Below, piece after piece: positions 1 to 10,799 of a DNA stretch of 64,000 nucleotides; position 1 is the first letter of the stretch; the number at the start of each line of letters is the position of its first letter. The stretch is from Isoetes taiwanensis (Eukaryota > Streptophyta > Lycopodiopsida > Isoetales > Isoetaceae): the NCBI GenBank assembly GCA_021234155.1, contig JAJEKV010000542.1, positions 62,001 to 126,000 on the forward strand, given 5' to 3'. Below the pieces are notes generated by a model. It was given only the letters and a program-made list of their open reading frames with translations. It made no database searches and had not been told where the DNA came from. A program made the translations under genes and the position numbers.

Positions 1-747
1 CCCAACCGTGGTGAATTATATTTGTGGTCAGCTTTGGTAGGTGTTGAAGATGGCAAGTCATTTGTGCCTATGTCTACATCTGTCGCAAATGGAGGCATCA
101 TCCGTGCAAGTTCCCAAAACATGGCGATTGAGTTATGGTCAACATACAAGAGGTATAAGTTAGAGGCTTGGGAAAACATTATTTCCAGCAAAGGCATACT
201 TATTGGATCTAGAAAGACAAGGGAATGCACAATAGACGGAATATTGCTTGCAGGATCTATATTTATAAAAGGGGATACTATGGTAGTTAAAAATAAGGAT
301 AGTTATGAAGGACAATGGTATGGTAAGCTCAGGTATATTTTCTCCCATAAAGAAGGATCTGAAACAAATGTGTATTTTGCAGCAGACTATTATAGATACC
401 AGCTACTAAATTCTAGTATTGATTTTGATGATACAACTGGAATGCCGATCTTGGCTGAAGGAATAGAGCCTTTCAATTATGAGTCTATCTTGCCAGTCCA
501 CTACATACTTCGAGAAATATGCATTTTGCCCATGAGGACAGCGAGAGATACAAGGACTATTGCACTTGAGACCAAGACTATGACATTGCCAAATAGGCTA
601 CTTCAATTGCATAAGCCTGGAAATATTCCTATTGGGCCCTTGGAGGAGGACGTTGTTGCTGTTCAAGCTATCAAACATAGTTCTGCACCCCATTTGACCT
701 CATACTATACGCGACTTTATTGGCTCGAAGCGAAGTTAAAACCAATC
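1..747 (+). pseudogene. 3' part of an unidentified open reading frame, probably transposon-encoded
   Basis: The frame is open from the first base of the window, so its start lies upstream; about 248 codons read cleanly to near 747. The frame then runs into a GC-rich palindromic block and the translation turns into Arg/Pro/Ala-rich low complexity, so the true C-terminus is probably lost. The middle holds a stretch of the form GQWYGKLRYIFSH...VYFAADYY, followed by ILPVHYILREICILP. That pattern (a 'G.v..if.h' strand, then an aromatic 'aDYY' strand, then 'PVHyI.r.i.i.P') resembles the BAH-like C-terminal part of plant CACTA/KDZ-type transposon proteins. This is a resemblance only. No catalytic residues are visible. 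It could instead be a host gene cut by the repeat. Confidence 0.4.
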
Positions 748-1080
748 GGGTTAGCCCAGGCGAACGAAAAAAAATTCGCCCGGCGAACCCGGCCGGATTC
801 CCCTGCCGAACCCGCTGAAGAGCGTGGCGGGGCGTCGGCCGTGAACAATCTGCGTGGCATTCCTACCAGGTTCGCAGGCGAACCCAACCCGGTTTGTGGC
901 AGGCGTGGCGATCTCGCAGCAGTGAACGCGGCGGATCGCGAGCGATCTACCGGGGTAGGGCTTAGGCGAACCGGTGGCGATGCGTTGGCAGGTGGTAGCG
1001 CAGGTCGCAGGTGGTATCGCAGGTGGCAGGTGGCAGGTCGCAGGTTCTACCGGGTTCGCTTGGGCGAACCCCGGGTCAGG
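748..1080. repeat. GC-rich palindromic block (GGGTTCGC...GGCGAACCC)
   Basis: The block is far richer in GC than its neighbours. It holds several variants of one inverted motif: near 748-765 (GGGTTAGCCCAGGCGAAC), 773-787, 868-885 (AGGTTCGCAGGCGAACCC) and a perfect 20-mer GGGTTCGCTTGGGCGAACCC at 1052-1071. Short GCAGGTGGCAGGTCGCAGG tandem units sit just before the last palindrome. The same 20-mer recurs at 1930, 2030 and 25266. The block ends the open frame to its left and lies left of the ABCG fragment. It is probably the end of a mobile element, but its exact borders cannot be set. Confidence 0.7.
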
Positions 1081-1412
1081 CCATTCATACTTTTGCACAG
1101 TTTGTTTGGTGGATTTTTTTTGCTTTCTCTTTGATGCTGGATTCATCCATGAAGCTTTTGCTACACATAATCAAGTTTTTCGTGTTGTCTTTGCCCTGGA
1201 CTGCCTTTGTTTCGGGCGTGGATTTCGAAGCTTTTTTTTCCTCGGCGTGCTCTTTCAAAGCCTACTTATACACCTTCTGATGCAAAAATCTTCAGAACCC
1301 ACAAAGAAATCGACCCAATAGATCTCTTCTGATGATCCAAGAGATACCCATTTTGTTCAAAGTGTTGCAGACCCATTTTGCCAAAGATTTGAAGCTTTGA
1401 GGAACGTTAGCT

Positions 1413-1873
1413 ATGGCGGGAAAGGGGCAAGAAGACGTAGAAACCCAAATCAAGGCCTCCAAAGTAGCAGTAGCCGTGGAAGAATGCACATTGATAAGAG
1501 AGAAAATGTACGAAATTGAAGTGAAGAATCTATCCTACAAATTAAATCAAGACAGGCATCTTTTATACAAATTAGATCAAGAGTTTTTTTTTTTTCTTCA
1601 ACAAAAAATTCAAAAAGGGAGACATTGAAGCAGGATGTAAGGATTCTTCCAGATAGTAAGTTTTGTGGCAAAACCGGGGAAATTCTGGCAATTGCTGGGC
1701 CAAGCGGTGCAGGGAAATCCACCCTGTTAGAAGCTCTAGCAGGTCGGATTAAATCAAGCAGTCGTGGAGATAGCATTTTCGTGAATAGCCATCCGATGGA
1801 TGTGGCACAATTCCGTCGGATTTCTGGCTATGTTATGCAACACGATGCGCTATTACCTCTGCTGACAGTGTTC
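1413..1873 (+). pseudogene. 5' fragment of an ABCG (white-brown complex) half-transporter gene
   Basis: The ATG at 1413 starts MAGKGQEDVETQ and leads into YEIEVKNLSYKL, the usual start of the nucleotide-binding domain in plant ABCG half-transporters. After a frameshift between about 1610 and 1628, next to a T-run, the frame resumes with GEILAIAGPSGAGKSTLLEA (Walker A is GPSGAGKS), then ISGYVMQHDALLPLLTV (Q-loop region). Homology stops at 1873, where a palindromic repeat begins. The signature motif, Walker B and all membrane helices are absent. The family pumps lipids, hormones or terpenoids across membranes as dimers. With about 150 of some 600 residues left and a frameshift, this copy cannot make a transporter. 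It may be a gene fragment captured by a transposon, because related palindromic blocks flank it, or a host gene truncated by insertion. Confidence 0.85.
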
Positions 1874-2075
1874 GGGGGCATTTATTGCAGGTGGAAGTGT
1901 GATAAGATTTAGTGGCCCCCTCCGCCGGTGGGTTCGCTTGGGCGAACCCGGCAAGGGGGCATTTATTGCAGGTGGTACGTGTCATATCTGGTACAAGTGT
2001 CCTAGGAACTAGTGGCCCCCTCCGCCGGTGGGTTCGCTTGGGCGAACCCGGCAGGGGGCTATTTATTGCAGGTGG
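1874..2075. repeat. Tandem GC-rich units carrying the GGGTTCGC palindrome
   Basis: About two and a half direct units start at 1874, 1955 and 2054. Each begins GGGGGCATTTATTGCAGGTGG and contains AGTGGCCCCCTCCGCCGGTG followed by the 20-bp palindrome (1930-1949 and 2030-2049). The unit lengths are 81 and 99 bp, the second having an extra insert around 1983-2003. The left edge is exactly where ABCG homology stops. Confidence 0.8.
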
Positions 2076-2137
2076 CCCAGTCCCGTGTCGCCACACATTA
2101 TGGCAAATCAGCGGTTTGGGTTCGGCAATAACCCGTA

Positions 2138-2183
2138 CACTACAAGAGAAAAGGGTATTAGCGCCACCCATAGCGTAAAATGG
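2138..2183. mobile_element. CACTA-type transposon terminus
   Basis: CACTACAAGAGAAAAGGG at 2138-2155 matches the usual CACTACAAGAAA start of plant CACTA terminal inverted repeats. It is followed by TATTAGCGCC and then by a GACTCTA array 120 bp further in. The element would extend rightwards into the minus-strand FCP1-like region. The opposite inverted terminus was not found in this window by eye. Confidence 0.6.
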
Positions 2184-2277
2184 ATTTTTTTGTTGTTTTT
2201 TGAGGTGAAAACAGTGTTCTGTAGTTAATAGCAACAGTTATTATCACATAATTCTTTTGTACTAATTCTAACGTTTT

Positions 2278-2497
2278 GTCTGACTCTATGGATGTCACTA
2301 TATCAGTTAACCAAACTAACGCTATAATTGACGCTATAGCTGACACGAGAGCTGATGCACTACGAATCAAATGTATTAGCATCAGGTTCAAGCATAAATG
2401 CCATCTGACACTAATTTCGACCTTAGTATTGATGCTATGTGTGACGCTACTGTGGGCGCTGAATCTAACGCTAGGCTTGACTCTATGTCTGACTTTA
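2278..2497. repeat. Degenerate GACTCTA/GACGCTA array, copy 1
   Basis: Short units of the type (T)GACTCTA, TGACGCTA and TCTAACGCTA recur every 12-18 bp, with the spacing usually a multiple of 6. The array lies between the CACTA-type end at 2138 and the conserved motif at 2496-2552. This position suits a subterminal repeat region of the element, the part that transposon-encoded DNA-binding proteins recognise in CACTA elements. Confidence 0.7.
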
Positions 2498-2552
2498 AAA
2501 CCATCATCCAATTAAATTGGGATTATGTCAACTCCAAAATCACGCCAACCTG
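2496..2552 (-). other. Conserved ~55-bp motif, copy A
   Basis: Read on the minus strand this is GGCGTGATTTTGG, a short variable part, GACATAATCCCAATTTAATT, then GGATGATGGTTTTAA. The same order of blocks occurs at 14655-14717 and 62488-62541 on the plus strand. Here it lies downstream (in minus orientation) of an FCP1-like coding remnant and directly abuts the GACTCTA array. Confidence 0.7.
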
Positions 2553-3019
2553 CTATTGTCTTCTAGGGGGTTTTTGTTTTTTTTAATCTTTTTTTTTGGA
2601 CTTCAAAAATAACATAAGGTTGCGATTCACGTGTGACTTTTCATATGCGAATTGAAATATGCAGAAATGAAGAGCAAGTTGCTAACATAGATGAGACAAA
2701 TATTGCTTGCTCAATAGATGATAATATTAGGTTTGATAATAACAAATTGCATTATTTATGCAGGCAAATTCGCACTGAAATTATCGATACATGGCACAAA
2801 TATCATACAAAAATATCATATATTCCAATAAAACATTAAGGGATCAATCCATGTTTTTCCAATGATTTAACAAGGTGTGGTTCCATGTCACCGTTCTATC
2901 CAGTGGGTACAGAATCTAACACTTCACCCACCGCCATCCCCATAGCCAAATTATGCATAATAGACACAAACTTCACCGTAAAAATCATCCGTCCCAAAGT
3001 TTTTGGATCGTAAGATGGT

Positions 3020-3400
3020 GGATTCAGTGGCCTGTGGTTTGATTGTAGAAGCATTTGAGAGCATCATCATCCACTATGATTATATCATCCTTATTCTCGA
3101 TACCAAGTTCGGCCCATCATGTTACTCAAGTGTTTGATGAAGATAGGCTTGCTCGTTGGATCCTTGGGATTAGTGAACTTCACACATTTGTTCTGATCCC
3201 AAAGGGTCAACCAATTTCTACGCATTTCCCCGGTGCCTCCAAAGTATCCTTGATGTTCCTTAGTTCCATGGATGACCAAATACCAACTCGAAATAACCCG
3301 GAATGCCTCGCCTAGCATCTCCTTCAAGTGCGGCATGGATAGATCCACTTGGTGTTTGATTCTACCGGTGTCCGATGAAACCGTTTTCTAGCCACTTTAT
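3020..3400 (-). pseudogene. FCP1-homology (HAD phosphatase-like) domain fragment
   Basis: The minus-strand frame reads AFRVISSWYLVIHGTKEHQ, then LTLWDQNKCVKFTNP, KPIFIKHLSNM and, after a frameshift near 3085, KDDIIIVDDDALKCFYNQT before a stop. The spacing of 'WdQ.kC', 'KPiFiK.L' and 'iiVDD.alKcf.N' fits the C-terminal half of FCP1/SCP-type HAD phosphatases, where the paired aspartates of the last motif bind Mg2+. The N-terminal DxDxT motif is not visible. A second, closer relative of the same protein lies at 61925-62300. The frame is broken and no full catalytic set remains, so it is inactive. It may be a domain carried by the surrounding transposon. Confidence 0.6.
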
Positions 3401-6400
3401 TTTTCTGGAAAAGTCTTGCAAAGGACTCCGCTTAGGGTCTAACACCACAACCTTCTTAGAAACGCAATGGAAGTGAAACATCAAACATGTATCCGGGTCA
3501 AGAAGATACGATAACACAAACAATACAAACGCCAAGCGTGATTTGAAATAGTCATAACCAAATCGCCGGCTGCGGATTTAGTTTGACAACGAAAAAATAA
3601 TCAGCACGCTTTTGGCGCCGATTTAATTCAAAGGTAATACAAATTAAATCAATGGCGCTTATTTCGCTTCAAGAAGGCCATACCTATCATCTTCGGCCAT
3701 TTGCCATCATCGGCGGCCATTCTCCCCTCCGCCACCCTTTAATCTTCGCCTTCTTCCGGGACTGTTAGAATTGTTATTTTCTATTAGTTCCGGCCAAGGC
3801 CCTTCATTAACCGACATTATTTTACTATTGATTTGGCAAACCGTGAATCACTAGAGCCGCCTTCGTTGCCTTCATTTTCGGTTCCCCGCCAATTATTTCA
3901 TTGTTAACCCGTGAATCTACTCTATTGTTGCTTGCATCACCCGCAATGTGGGCAAGGATATTCCTAAGTTAAGCCAGCGCCATCACGATTACTTTGAGCA
4001 ACCAGTTTAGCAAAGCTATTTGTTCATTCTTCGCTTTCCTTATCAGTCGCTAGATTACTAGTTCCCTCTCCAGAGCAACGCCCACTTTCGAATTGGACAA
4101 GTCTTTAGACTTTTGATTGCTGATGATTTCAGGTTGCCATAAGGGCCTTTAGGAGACTTGGCAAGCACATGCATGAGGAATGGTTCAAGAAAGTCTTTGG
4201 CCTGCTCATCACTCACAAAGCGGTGACATCTTCTTGCACCCATAAGAGCCTCTCGGCAATATAACCTCCAACATGAAGCTCCAAGCAGGTTGTATCAATT
4301 GGAGCAAATGCCTCGACGAGGTAAGCAGCCATAGGCTGGGAAATCCATTTTTATTTAAGGGGCCCTTCTCCTTAGTTTGTAGCTCAGACTTGATTTCCCC
4401 CACTTAGGAGGGGGTCCCGATCCTCATCCTCTTCCTCGACTCATCCTCGTTTTCGACCGATCCTGATCCGTATGAAAGAATATAGTTCTTAAGTCCGGAT
4501 CATCTAGAAGAAAACATTCCCATGCACCGCTATTGTCACCCCTTGGCCTTAGCAATATCATATTCCTCGCCCGACAAAGATGGATATCATAATAAAGATC
4601 ACATGTGCCATCTTCCCGCTCGTGTCGGCAGCTCATTATCCTTAACATCATATATTAGGCATCCCTCCCTAATAACTTTGAGGCACTCGCATCATGAGCA
4701 GCAGATAGTGCATGCAGATGTGACTCACCCAAGGACAAACGATGACAATAGTGAAGGACCCTCGCTTGTCAATCCTATACAAATTGGTAAAGAAGCTATC
4801 GTAGTCCTTCTCGGTTCATGCCCATATCTCCTCTCCCACCCCCTTTGTCCAACACAAAGAGTGATATATTTTAAGGCCGGTTGAATCTGGCAAGAGACCT
4901 TGTACCCAATGGAGACTGAATAATGGGATGTTGTCGTCTTCTCCAAGTAATCTTCTTCACAAGGGCCACTTTTCTTCTCAACTCAACCCAAGACCTTAGG
5001 GGTAGAGTCTCCTTATGTTTTGTATTTTTAGCCTTCCAATTCTTTAGGAAGTCCTTTGACCAGAATACAAACTTCTTGATGTCATCATTAATCGACCTTG
5101 TATTTGTCCAAAGAATCCAATTTCGTGATAATGCCACATCCCCCGATAGCCTTTGTAACTCGGCTCCTACAAAGTGACTTCATTGTAACGTACATCCTTT
5201 ACATGATCAGCAAAGACTCAACTAAGGACATCCTATCCTTGGTGAAAGCACCCTTCTTGTATAAGACTTCCTTCTTTAAGCACCGGTCTAAAACCCAAAT
5301 GGTCTCGGTCGCCTAGCCCCCGAAGTCTTTCTCATCTCTCTGCACATTCAAGTCAAAGATGCTTACATCAACAGGAGGCACCCTACCCATAGTATCCGGC
5401 GGCTTCCCTTGTGCATAAGCTGCCCTGCATTCATTCCACTTGAGCCATACCGCCTCCTTACAAAACACAATCTTATACGAAGTCTGTTGGTCCCGACCGG
5501 CTGGATGAGCTTTCGAAGGATCCGCAATGTCATCACCACCTTTTTCTTTGATTTTCTTGCGGTCTTCTTCTTCTCAGATAATTGTTCCGCATGAGTCCGG
5601 CTCCAAGAGCTTGAATGCCTCAGACTTTGACCCACTGCGGTGGGCAATGGGGACCATATTCCACCAATCGTTGACGGGCGTATGCAGCTTGTTCAACGTA
5701 TGGACTGCAATAGTACGCATATTGAATCAAGATCATAGAATAGAAACACGGGCGTGATTTGAATAGAATTGATGAAGAGAAAATCACCGGGCGTGAAATG
5801 AATAAAGTTACTAATGCAATTACGCGGGCGTGCTTTCAAATCAAACCAATTCACGCGGGCAGTGTTTTCATCGATCCACGCCAGCGTGTTTTCAAATCAA
5901 TTGGTTGACTTGAAAACACGCCGGGCGTGAATTGATTGATTTCAAAACACGCCGGGCGGAATTGGTTTGATTTGAAAGCACGCCTGGCGTGAATACAATT
6001 TATGAAACCAGGTTGATTACCTTTTTGTATAGAAATGTCTTCCCCATTTCATTCAAAGTTGCACTAATCTCAAACCAAATCTGCAGTGAAGTATTGGCAT
6101 CCAAGATAATGACACCTCCTATAACGATAGTGATTGTAGAACACTTTTGGCCTCGCTTGTTTCTGCCGATGATGGCCTTTTGTGCCTCAACGGAATGTTG
6201 CCCGGCCGATGATGACATATTTAATATCATCACTTGATAATAGCTCCGGACGTCGGTCCACACAAAGCAGCTTGTTCGAGATCATATCCCAAGGTAGCAC
6301 ATCCCACCGGGCATAGGCATTTGACCCGATTACTAATCATGCTCAACAATCTCCATGGCATGTGCCTGGATCATATCTCCCCGCTAACATAAATGGAGCT

Positions 6401-7570
6401 TGGTGAACGGATGAGGGACTTCACATGGATCGCAAAAGTTTCCTTAAGACCCAATGGATAATGGTCACTGCACTTATTCAGCTTGTTCATGGCCTCTAGT
6501 TGCGCCACTCGCCCCTTTCATTTTCAAAAACAAGCCTCCATGCCTTCTAATAACCGCAGTTGAACATTCTTCCCTAGATCTAGGACCCTTTTAGAAGCTT
6601 TCAAGTCAGCTAATTCCCCTAGCTTGCCGCAAATAGTGACTTGGTGTCGGTTTAGTGAACATGCCTCTACGCATACCAGAACCCCTTGGCAAATAGATAT
6701 TGGCGAATCGCTACATTGGTTGGCCAACCATACTTAAAACATGTCTCACCGCTCACATCTGTCTTCATGAACGTATCCTTGTATGCGTGAGTTCTACAAA
6801 GGAGTAAGTCCGAAAGAGATCTTTCTTTTACATCGTAATCTCCAAGAGCAATTTGCGATGGGTGTCATCCTCTTCCTCACAAGAGATTAGGATCCCTTGT
6901 TTGGCCATCTTGTTCCGCTTCCTTTTTCCTCGAGAAGAGAGTTAAGTCGAGCTTGCCATTTGTCTTGGCAAGGTCAACGCATTCACTCGGCACCCTCGCC
7001 CATTTCCTCTTCAAAAGTGGTCGGTGGTTGCTATAAGAATCGGCCCTTCATCATCTAAGGTGAGATCATATGGTACCGCGATCCGGGTCGCCCTGCCCTT
7101 GCTTTCTTGGCAGGATTAGAACCCAATTAGTAGGGTTTTCTTCCTCTTGAGCAATCGCAAATGAAGATGAGCACTTTTAGAGTACTTTTTCGTAACAAGA
7201 GATCACGCTGGCGGCATTTAAACCTAAATTAGTACAAATCACGCCATGGTTGGTATCTCCACCATGCTATGCGTTAATTTGAAACTAAATTATTTTGCAT
7301 CCACATTTTAAGCTACATACCCTTCATGAATCCATATTTCACACTATTTAACCTCATTGAACATTGCTATCTCCAACCGCCTAACACCGCTATATTCTAT
7401 ATATAAAACAGAGCAAAATTATGTTCTACGTGAGCGGACAATCGAGCATTAACTGATGTTAATATTTTAAAATTCATGCAAAGCATAATAACTCAAACTC
7501 ATGCAAAGCATATTAAGTGAAAGGAAATATCTCAAATTCATGCAAGCATAATACTCTCCACACAAAGGTG
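3400..7570 (-). other. Decayed coding-like region, minus strand, unrecognised
   Basis: Several minus-strand open stretches with natural amino-acid composition lie here, split by stops and frameshifts. The clearest is 4871-5137, containing WILWTNTRSINDDIKKFVFW and KDFLKNWKAKNTKHKETLP, and there is a shifted frame near 5290-5480 with YKIVFCKEAVWLKWNECRAA. I do not recognise the family. All share the orientation of the FCP1-like fragment downstream and of the small first exon at 7576-7725, so they may be parts of one long transposon gene. CACGCC palindromes interrupt it at 3531-3620 and 5745-5995. Confidence 0.4.
5745..5995. repeat. Array of CACGCCGGGCGTG palindromes
   Basis: About eight variants of (A)CACGCCGGGCGTG(A) occur in 250 bp, for example near 5750, 5786, 5825, 5848, 5876, 5917, 5947 and 5978. 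They are spaced 30-40 bp apart and joined by AT-rich linkers of the type AATTGATTTGATTTCAAA. Single copies also occur near 3531, 3605, 7189 and 7235. Confidence 0.75.
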
Positions 7571-7575
7571 TATTC

Positions 7576-7725
7576 TCAGGGCAAATTAAATACCTTGAAT
7601 AGGGTTTCGTGTATGCGGTATTCTCGATCAACGCCCTCCTCAAACTTGAGAAGAGCCGGTTTAGAGATTCCTCTTCCACCGCCTTCCTGCCTCCGCCTCG
7701 ACCTCGATTCGCTTTTAGAAGACAT
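7576..7725 (-). CDS. Possible first exon of the decayed minus-strand gene
   Basis: A minus-strand ATG at 7725 opens a 49-codon frame, MSSKSESRSRRRQEGGGRGI followed by SKPALLKFEEGVDREYRIHE. A potential splice donor (CAAG|GTATTT) lies near 7590, before the stop. The Ser/Arg-rich, Gly-rich N-terminus is typical of DNA- or RNA-binding proteins, but no family is recognised. It sits upstream of, and in the same direction as, the coding-like remnants down to 3020. Confidence 0.3.
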   Translation of the reverse strand: MSSKSESRSRRRQEGGGRGISKPALLKFEEGVDREYRIHETLFKVFNLP

Positions 7726-7729
7726 CTGA

Positions 7730-9190
7730 GTCGCCTAGTAACAGAGTCGGAAGGTCGGATCTGATACGCCGAAGCCGCTTTCAAGAAATAGCTTTTTCTA
7801 CCTCAGACGAAAAATAGAGAAATTTGAATTTCAAGAAAACACAAAATGCGGTTTCAAATATTCTTGACACATACAAATAATAATGACGTAAGACCGTCAT
7901 GGAATTTCTTTCATTAAGTTTTTAAAATCCCGCCAAATTTATTCCGCCTAAACGAAGTTAACCTAATCTTTCTTCTAATTCAATTTTCCCGACCGCCAGA
8001 GTTTCCATAGCTTTTCAAATTTTCTCAAATCAGCTTCAGAGACTCAAATCAGCTTCTCAAGAATGGCTACTGCACTCGGGTACTCATCTCATTCCAATAG
8101 CTTGAACATTAATTTCCAATAGTAGGTGTTGAATAGCAATTTTTCGCAGTTGTCGAAGATGAATGTTTCATGTTAACTACAAATCAGAAAAGGAAAGTAG
8201 GATTATGCAAGATCGACTCCATCGATCCGATCAGAACCGTATCATGGAATTCCGCCGGATAAGTATGTCCGAAGTTACTGTTGATTAATCTGCCAAGGCT
8301 ATGGATGAAGCTTTACCTCGCAGACACCGGGTGGGGATACTTGGGTTGGAGAAAGTGTTGGAACATTTGTTGCATGGCCAAGAAACCGCTTTTAAAAAGG
8401 TATGTAACATGTATTACATTGTAGAAATATAGAAGTAGACAAAATTTGTTGTATTCATTGGAAAAAGATTACAATTGTATATAATCTGGATAAACCGGAT
8501 AAAACCGCACAAAATCCCTGACTATTGTTTCAAGCCCGCCTCATCGAGTAGCCGGGCTATCGATACTCCCATTTCCATTGGGGGCATAGTGAATTCTTTC
8601 GTAAAACCCCAAAGAAAAACACTGTGCTCTAGCTCCACCACCCCCCACCGCTCCACCTCCACCTCCCCCTCCTCCTGCTCCACCTCCCGCTCCATTGGTT
8701 GAACCTCCAATGCATCGTGATAGCGCCGCGGTAGTGGTTCCATTGGTTGAGCCATCTCCATTGCATCAGATACCGCCCTCGGGTAGTGGTTCGTGTTGGG
8801 GCATCCGGGCATAGAGGCTAACCACTAAGAAACGCAGCTCCTCATTTTGAATCTCGAAATGACGGATTTTAGATTCACTCTCGATCAATGCATGTACCGC
8901 ATTCTCGAAGTGATTAGATAAGAGGGCGAGCCTCCGCGGCGACAGGCAAGGGCCCCGAGCCCGGATCTATCATTGCCCCGCCGGCCGCCATCATCATTAC
9001 TTGATCCAAGTACTCTGTGGGTTGCAAGATCGGGTGCTCCGGCCGAACCGGTGCTCGGCCGCGTTCAACTGACCGAGATTGGAGCCAAACCGAGTCGGGC
9101 CGTGTGATTGCTGGCCCAAATGTAATTCCAATCCATCTTCGCCACCAACCGGGTGATTAATGTAACCGCATCTATCAATAGGAAGTGAGC
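7730..9190. other. No gene seen; decayed intergenic or transposon sequence
   Basis: No conserved reading frame was recognised. A low-complexity proline-codon stretch (CCACCTCCACCTCC type) lies near 8635-8695, with a short duplicated phrase ending in GGTTGAACCTCCAATGCATC or GGTTGAGCCATCTCCATTGC. Confidence 0.5.
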
Positions 9191-9199
9191 TGAGTATCG

Positions 9200-9505
9200 A
9201 GATTCACGCCCGGCGTGTTATATTTCTTTTTATTTATAAACTTAGAAACTAAGAGACACGCCCGGCGTGTTTAGCGTAAAAGTTGAAAGTAGGGATACAA
9301 TTGTTTGCACGCCCGTAAACCGCTATATAGGAAAACTATACACGCCGGGCGCATTCAAGAGCCGCGCGTGTAAATAATTGCCTCGCCTTTATCTATTTAC
9401 TTATCTATCTGTACAGGTTTTTTTTTTCTCCCTCCCTGCTGAATGCACGCCGAGCGTGTATTCATGTTGAAGGCTAAGATTACCCTAAAACACGCTTAGC
9501 GTGTT
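9200..9505. repeat. Second array of CACGCCCGGCGTG palindromes
   Basis: Copies lie near 9205 and 9258 (perfect CACGCCCGGCGTG), and variants near 9307, 9340, 9365, 9443 (CACGCCGAGCGTG) and 9490 (CACGCTTAGCGTG). The spacing is 25-75 bp. Same family as the 5745-5995 array. Confidence 0.75.
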
Positions 9506-10047
9506 TCAAATATTATCTTTCAGATTTTTCTAATGCTTTCTACTACACATTCATAATAGAAACTTGCATGCAATAGCATGATTAATTCAGAAGAGAAACT
9601 CAAGAATTTACTGAACAAAAGAAGCGATGAAGTTTATAAAAACTATTCGGTTTTCATAAAACATCATCCTCTCTCGCCGGAAAGCAAATGCAAAAGCTTG
9701 TCTTCTTGGATTAAACCTGCCATTGAGATGATACTTAAAACTAAATGAAAACTAACCTTGAGTTCTGAGGCTGGAAGGAGGATAGATGCTTGTGGTTTTA
9801 ATTCCGAGGCTTTTCGATTCGCAGACCTTAGTCCCTCGCTTTTGGTTTTAATTCGAAGTCTCCATGTCCTCTCGCATGATGCTCTGAAACAAAAGGCGGA
9901 GTCTTTTAGTAAGTTAGGAATTGTCAAACCAAACATCTAACATTGATGAATATAAATCTGCTCACCAAGATTTCGGACGGCGGATCCAAACACAAAGCAG
10001 GTTTAAACCGCAAATCGTATGAAGGAAGGAAGAAAATGTAGGAACTT

Positions 10048-10133
10048 GGAGAGCGTGAAATGGATTTATATAGGCACAATTAGAAATAAGTTAGCGTGAA
10101 TAATTGATTGCTTGAATTAACACGCCGGGCGCA
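10048..10133. repeat. Direct repeat unit, copy 1 (partner at 11199)
   Basis: The blocks GAGCGTGAA, GGATTTATATAGG, AATTAG, TTAGCGTGAATAATT, ATTGC and AACACGCC appear in the same order and spacing as at 11199-11274. Both copies end in the CACGCC motif. The unit looks like a dispersed or duplicated subterminal piece of the same element. Confidence 0.7.
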
Positions 10134-10450
10134 CGGTCTTTTTACGCACATGACATGTATATGGTATATATGGAGAATATTGCATTTCATGCAATAAATT
10201 TCACCAAAGATTTTATTCCATTCATTGCAAAAAAAAAAAAGAATTTCAAATTTTATATAGGCTAAATTAAAAATAATTTTAAAGGCAAAATTATCAAGGC
10301 TAAAAAAATGACTTGTTGAGTTGGGGAATTGTTTTAGGTCGAGATAGGAAAATTTCCTATAATCATTTGTGATTGATTTATAGTGTTCCCTAGACTTTGT
10401 CGACACAAATGCAGAGACAAAATTTTGGAGAAAACACTTTGGAGACAAAA

Positions 10451-10590
10451 TGCTTGAGAAAAAAGCAGTTTGATTTCATTCAAAATATTTTTATGTACGT
10501 AAAAAACCGCTTGAAGAAAAACTGCTTGAAGAAAAAGTTTGTGAAGAAAACTATTTGATTTCATTCAAAATTGATATGTACAGATGCCAA
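10451..10590. repeat. Short direct duplication
   Basis: The phrase TTTGATTTCATTCAAAAT followed shortly by TATGTAC occurs twice, about 85 bp apart, near 10468 and 10553. No gene is seen around it. Confidence 0.6.
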
Positions 10591-10799
10591 GAATGGTTTT
10601 TTACAAAATGCCGGAAGGCTTTTACAAAATGCCCGAAGGCTTTACAAGATGCACGGGATCCGCAGATCATTGATCTTCCACGCCTGGAACAAAGAAGAAA
10701 GAAAGGTGTTAGAAAAGAAAGAAAGGTGAAAAAAAAAAAAAACAGACATGCAAAACCTGGCTCATCTCTCACCATTCTAAAAAACGGGTCGAATTCTCG

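Noticed and set aside
748-1134. The C-terminal 130 codons of the long first frame, and overlapping Arg/Pro-rich frames on both strands
   Set aside because: They are translations of the GC-rich palindromic block and have low-complexity composition; the protein-like part ends near 747.
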